Shown piece by piece: positions 6,252-8,009 of a DNA stretch of 8,009 bases. This DNA comes from Syntrophomonadaceae bacterium (lineage in GTDB: Bacteria > Bacillota > Dethiobacteria > DTU022 > UBA8154). Where the stretch lies: contig PWWY01000196.1 in NCBI GenBank assembly GCA_003561325.1, positions 1 to 8,009 of the forward strand, in the 5' to 3' direction. How positions within the stretch are numbered: position 1 is the stretch's first letter; each line of letters opens with the position of its first letter. Below the pieces are notes generated by a model. That model saw only the letters and a list, made by a program, of their open reading frames with translations, had not been told where the DNA came from and did not search any database. The translations under genes were made by a program, and so were the position numbers.

Positions 6252-7529
6252 ATGACAACAAAAATTCGAGCCTTGCATCCCCGGGAGGTCCTGGACTCCC
6301 GGGGAAATCCCACCGTTGAGGGGGATATCATCCTGGATGGTGGTGCTGTAGGGAGCGCCTCCGTGCCTTCGGGAGCATCAACGGGCTCCTTTGAAGCGGT
6401 TGAACTTCGTGATAAAGATAAAAAACGCTACCTGGGTAAAGGGGTGCTGGGCGCGCTGCAGATTATTCGAGAAAAAATTGCACCAACCCTGCAGGGAAAG
6501 GACGCGATGGACCAGGGAGAAATCGACCGGCTGATGCTGGAGCTGGACGGCACCAGCAACAAGAGCCGCCTGGGAGCCAATGCGATGCTGGCGGTTTCCC
6601 TGGCCGCGGCCCGGGCGTCGGCCAACGCCCTGGGATTGCCTCTTTATCGCTACCTGGGTGGAGTCAATGCATGCTGCTTACCTGTTCCGATGATGAATAT
6701 CTTGAACGGCGGGGTGCATGCAGATAACAATGTCGATGTCCAGGAATTCATGATCATGCCCGTGGGCGCCAAAGATTTCCATGAAGCCCTGCGCGTCGGG
6801 GGGGAAATATACCATACACTAAAGAAGGTCCTGAAAGAACTGGGTTTAAGCACGGCCGTGGGGGACGAGGGAGGGTTCGCCCCCAACCTGACTTCCACCG
6901 AGGACTCCCTGGAGGTCATTGTGCGGGCGATTGAAGAGGCCGGTTATGAGCCGGGTAACGATGTCCTGCTGGCCCTGGACGTGGCTGCCTCGGAATTGCT
7001 TGAAGGGGAAAAATACCACCTGCGGGGTGAAGGGCTGGAGTTAAGCACGCCCAGTATGATCGAATACTTTCAAAACCTCCAGGAGAAATTCCCCATTGCC
7101 TCCATCGAAGACGGTCTTGCCGAAGATGATTGGAAGGGCTGGAGAGAGATGACCCGGGTCCTGGGGGACCAGGTGATGCTGGTGGGTGACGATATTTTTG
7201 TAACCAACTACCAGCGTCTGGCTCGCGGGATTGAAGAAGAGATCGCCAACGCGATCCTGATCAAAATGAACCAGATCGGCACGGTAACCGAGACGCTGCA
7301 GACCATCCAGCTGGCCATGTCCCGGGGGTACAGCTGTGTCATTTCTCATCGCTCCGGGGAGACAGAGGATGCGGCCCTGGCAGACCTGGCCGTGGCCGTT
7401 AATGCCGGTTTTGTGAAAACGGGAGCTCCGGCACGTTCCGAAAGGGTCTCCAAGTATAACCGACTGCTTCGTATCGAAGAAGCCCTTGGCAAGACGGCCC
7501 GTTATCTCGGGGGGATGATGCCGCGATAA
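6252..7529 (+). CDS. eno: Enolase (phosphopyruvate hydratase)
   Basis: Enolase interconverts 2-phosphoglycerate and phosphoenolpyruvate with Mg2+. In many bacteria it also joins the RNA degradosome. The 425-aa length is typical. Motifs in order: DSRGNPTVE (15-23), the mobile loop SGASTGSFE (40-48), His156 in GGVHADNN, Glu165, the catalytic Glu206 in GDEGGFAP, metal ligands Asp243, Glu286 in SIEDG and Asp313 in VGDDIF, the catalytic Lys338 in the signature ILIKMNQIGTVTET, SHRSGETED (365-373) and Lys389 in VKTGAP. ATG start with GAGGTGA at 6236-6242, partly overlapping the gpmI stop; the gap to gpmI is 14 bp. Minor departures are ELRDKDKKRY (commonly ELRDGD) and NAGFVKTGAPAR (commonly NAGQIKTGAPSR); neither removes a known catalytic residue. 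It is the last glycolytic gene here, and no terminator follows it. Confidence 0.98.
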   Translation: MTTKIRALHPREVLDSRGNPTVEGDIILDGGAVGSASVPSGASTGSFEAVELRDKDKKRYLGKGVLGALQIIREKIAPTLQGKDAMDQGEIDRLMLELDGTSNKSRLGANAMLAVSLAAARASANALGLPLYRYLGGVNACCLPVPMMNILNGGVHADNNVDVQEFMIMPVGAKDFHEALRVGGEIYHTLKKVLKELGLSTAVGDEGGFAPNLTSTEDSLEVIVRAIEEAGYEPGNDVLLALDVAASELLEGEKYHLRGEGLELSTPSMIEYFQNLQEKFPIASIEDGLAEDDWKGWREMTRVLGDQVMLVGDDIFVTNYQRLARGIEEEIANAILIKMNQIGTVTETLQTIQLAMSRGYSCVISHRSGETEDAALADLAVAVNAGFVKTGAPARSERVSKYNRLLRIEEALGKTARYLGGMMPR

Positions 7530-7536
7530 TGACAGC

Positions 7537-7565
7537 TTGCCAGGGGAATATTCTTGTGATAAAAT
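7537..7565 (+). promoter_or_regulatory. Extended -10 sigma-A promoter for secG
   Basis: TTGCCA (7537-7542, five of six -35 consensus positions) is separated by 17 bp from TAAAAT (7560-7565, five of six -10 positions). A TG at 7557-7558 gives an extended -10 (TGATAAAAT). Initiation near 7572 would leave a leader of about 40 nt. The spacing and match are better than those of the promoter before gap. It would uncouple secG from glycolytic transcription, while read-through from eno also appears possible because no terminator intervenes. Confidence 0.65.
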
Positions 7566-7612
7566 AGCCATGGTGTTTGGAAGGGAATTTCCAGAAAGAA
7601 GGTGTAAGCCCG

Positions 7613-7840
7613 GTGCGCATGGTTTTCATTGTCATCTATGTGATTGTCTGCCTGTCATTAATTGCGACGGTACTGCTTCAATCGGGAAGAAGCGCGGGGC
7701 TTTCCGGCGCTATCGCCGGGGGTGCGCAAAGTCTTTTCGGCAAAAAGAAAGGCCTGGATGACCTGCTCAGCAAGATATCAACAGGCCTGGCCATTGGCTT
7801 TATGCTGCTGGCCATCATTCTTACCATACTGGCAAGTTAA
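7613..7840 (+). CDS. secG: Preprotein translocase subunit SecG
   Basis: SecG is the small auxiliary subunit of the SecYEG channel in the cytoplasmic membrane and aids SecA-driven protein export. The product is 75 aa, as usual for the family. It has two hydrophobic segments (about residues 4-22 and 58-74) joined by a cytoplasmic loop with the conserved LLQSG.SAGLSGA..GGAQ.LFGKKKG pattern. I chose GTG 7613 because AGAAAGAAGGTG (7593-7604), which matches the anti-SD complement at 11 of 12 bases, ends 8 nt upstream. ATG 7619 (73 aa) is the alternative. A TTG at 7577 would start upstream of this ribosome binding site and add 12 unlikely residues. secG follows eno by 83 bp and has its own predicted promoter. 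In related bacteria rnr and smpB often lie downstream, but neither is visible here. Confidence 0.93.
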   Translation: MRMVFIVIYVIVCLSLIATVLLQSGRSAGLSGAIAGGAQSLFGKKKGLDDLLSKISTGLAIGFMLLAIILTILAS

Positions 7841-7843
7841 ACC

Positions 7844-7886
7844 AGGGGTTGTCATTTACAAGGCGGCCCCTTATTTTTTGATTTTT
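7844..7886 (+). terminator. Possible terminator after secG
   Basis: AGGGG (7844-7848) can pair with CCCCT (7867-7871). Inside it, TTGT (7849-7852) stacks on ACAA (7858-7861) with a 5-nt loop, leaving GGCGG bulged on the 3' side. The stem is followed directly by a T-rich tract (TATTTTTTGATTTTT, 7872-7886). It starts 3 bp after the secG stop. The short and bulged stem is the weak point; the T-rich tail and position support it. Confidence 0.45.
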
Positions 7887-7954
7887 CGGCCAAATCATCA
7901 GGCCGACTGTATTGTGGGCCCCGGTTTTAATCCTTAACTCCAGGAATTTGCTAG

Positions 7955-7964
7955 AGAAAGGAGG
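7955..7964 (+). promoter_or_regulatory. Consensus Shine-Dalgarno, presumably for a gene cut by the right edge
   Basis: AGAAAGGAGG matches ten of ten bases of the anti-SD complement. No ATG, GTG or TTG lies at a normal 5-13 nt distance. The nearest candidates are GTG at 7982 and GTG at 7984 (17 and 19 nt away) and a non-canonical ATT at 7974 (9 nt away). All three frames after it contain too little sequence to recognise a protein. A gene starting here cannot be confirmed from this window. Confidence 0.35.
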
Positions 7965-8009
7965 ATTCGACACATTTATCAGTGTGCCTGGCTACCGGGC
8001 CGGACCAGC

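Noticed and set aside
7041..7571. 176-codon open frame antisense to eno and the secG promoter
   Set aside because: Shadow of eno; no domain and no ribosome binding site that outweighs the enolase evidence.
7886..7906. TCGGCC/GGCCGA hairpin with a 9-nt loop
   Set aside because: It is a 6-bp stem with no following T run, so it is not a convincing terminator; it may be chance or a minor addition to the secG terminator region.
7537..7937. Overlapping + strand open frames at 7537-7761 and 7662-7937
   Set aside because: They are out of frame with secG, which has a perfect-length product, two membrane segments and a strong ribosome binding site.
1..7950. Frequent CCAGGAA-type heptamers along the window
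   Set aside because: These arise from preferred CAG and GAA/GAG codons after Ile or Leu; they have no regular spacing or orientation and are not a repeat family.
7963..8009. GATTCGACA reminiscent of the tmRNA 5' region
   Set aside because: The bases around it do not match the tmRNA 5' end (no GGGG start, no GGG after TTCGAC), and no tRNA-like pairing or CCA end can be seen in the remaining bases.

Overview
This window holds a compact, one-directional bacterial glycolysis/gluconeogenesis locus. It runs from the 3' part of rpoN (sigma-54), through gap, pgk, tpiA, gpmI and eno, to secG. All genes are on the + strand. The order rpoN-gap-pgk-tpiA-gpmI-eno-secG, the AGAAAGGAGG-type ribosome binding sites, the frequent GTG/TTG starts and a moderately GC-rich, third-position-GC-leaning codon usage together suggest a Clostridia-type Firmicute. 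The proteins do not let me name a genus. No plasmid, phage, insertion sequence, CRISPR or integrase sequence is visible.

Layout: bases 1-1365 are rpoN, whose true start lies upstream of the window. The 182 bp between rpoN and gap hold a 14-bp perfect inverted repeat (probable terminator), an alternative and mutually exclusive hairpin, a TATAAT-centred promoter, a leader hairpin and a strong ribosome binding site. Many Firmicutes place the central glycolytic regulator gene cggR here, and it is absent. Bases 1548-7529 carry the five triose/lower-glycolysis genes with gaps of only 2-71 bp and no visible terminator between them, so they are probably one transcript. A good extended -10 promoter follows eno, then secG (7613-7840), then a likely terminator. 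A consensus Shine-Dalgarno lies near the right edge, but the gene it would serve is cut off or has no normal start codon in view.

The five enzymes together interconvert glyceraldehyde-3-phosphate/dihydroxyacetone phosphate and phosphoenolpyruvate, in either direction. SecG is a small membrane subunit of the SecYEG translocon and is a usual passenger at the end of this operon.

I did not find a new biological system here. The points most worth checking are: (1) a GAPDH whose two main cofactor-specificity positions carry Ser, as in NADP-accepting enzymes; (2) a PGK with uncommon residues in its nucleotide/phosphate-binding motifs; (3) the overlapping terminator/promoter architecture in front of gap with no cggR; and (4) the orphan Shine-Dalgarno at the right end.
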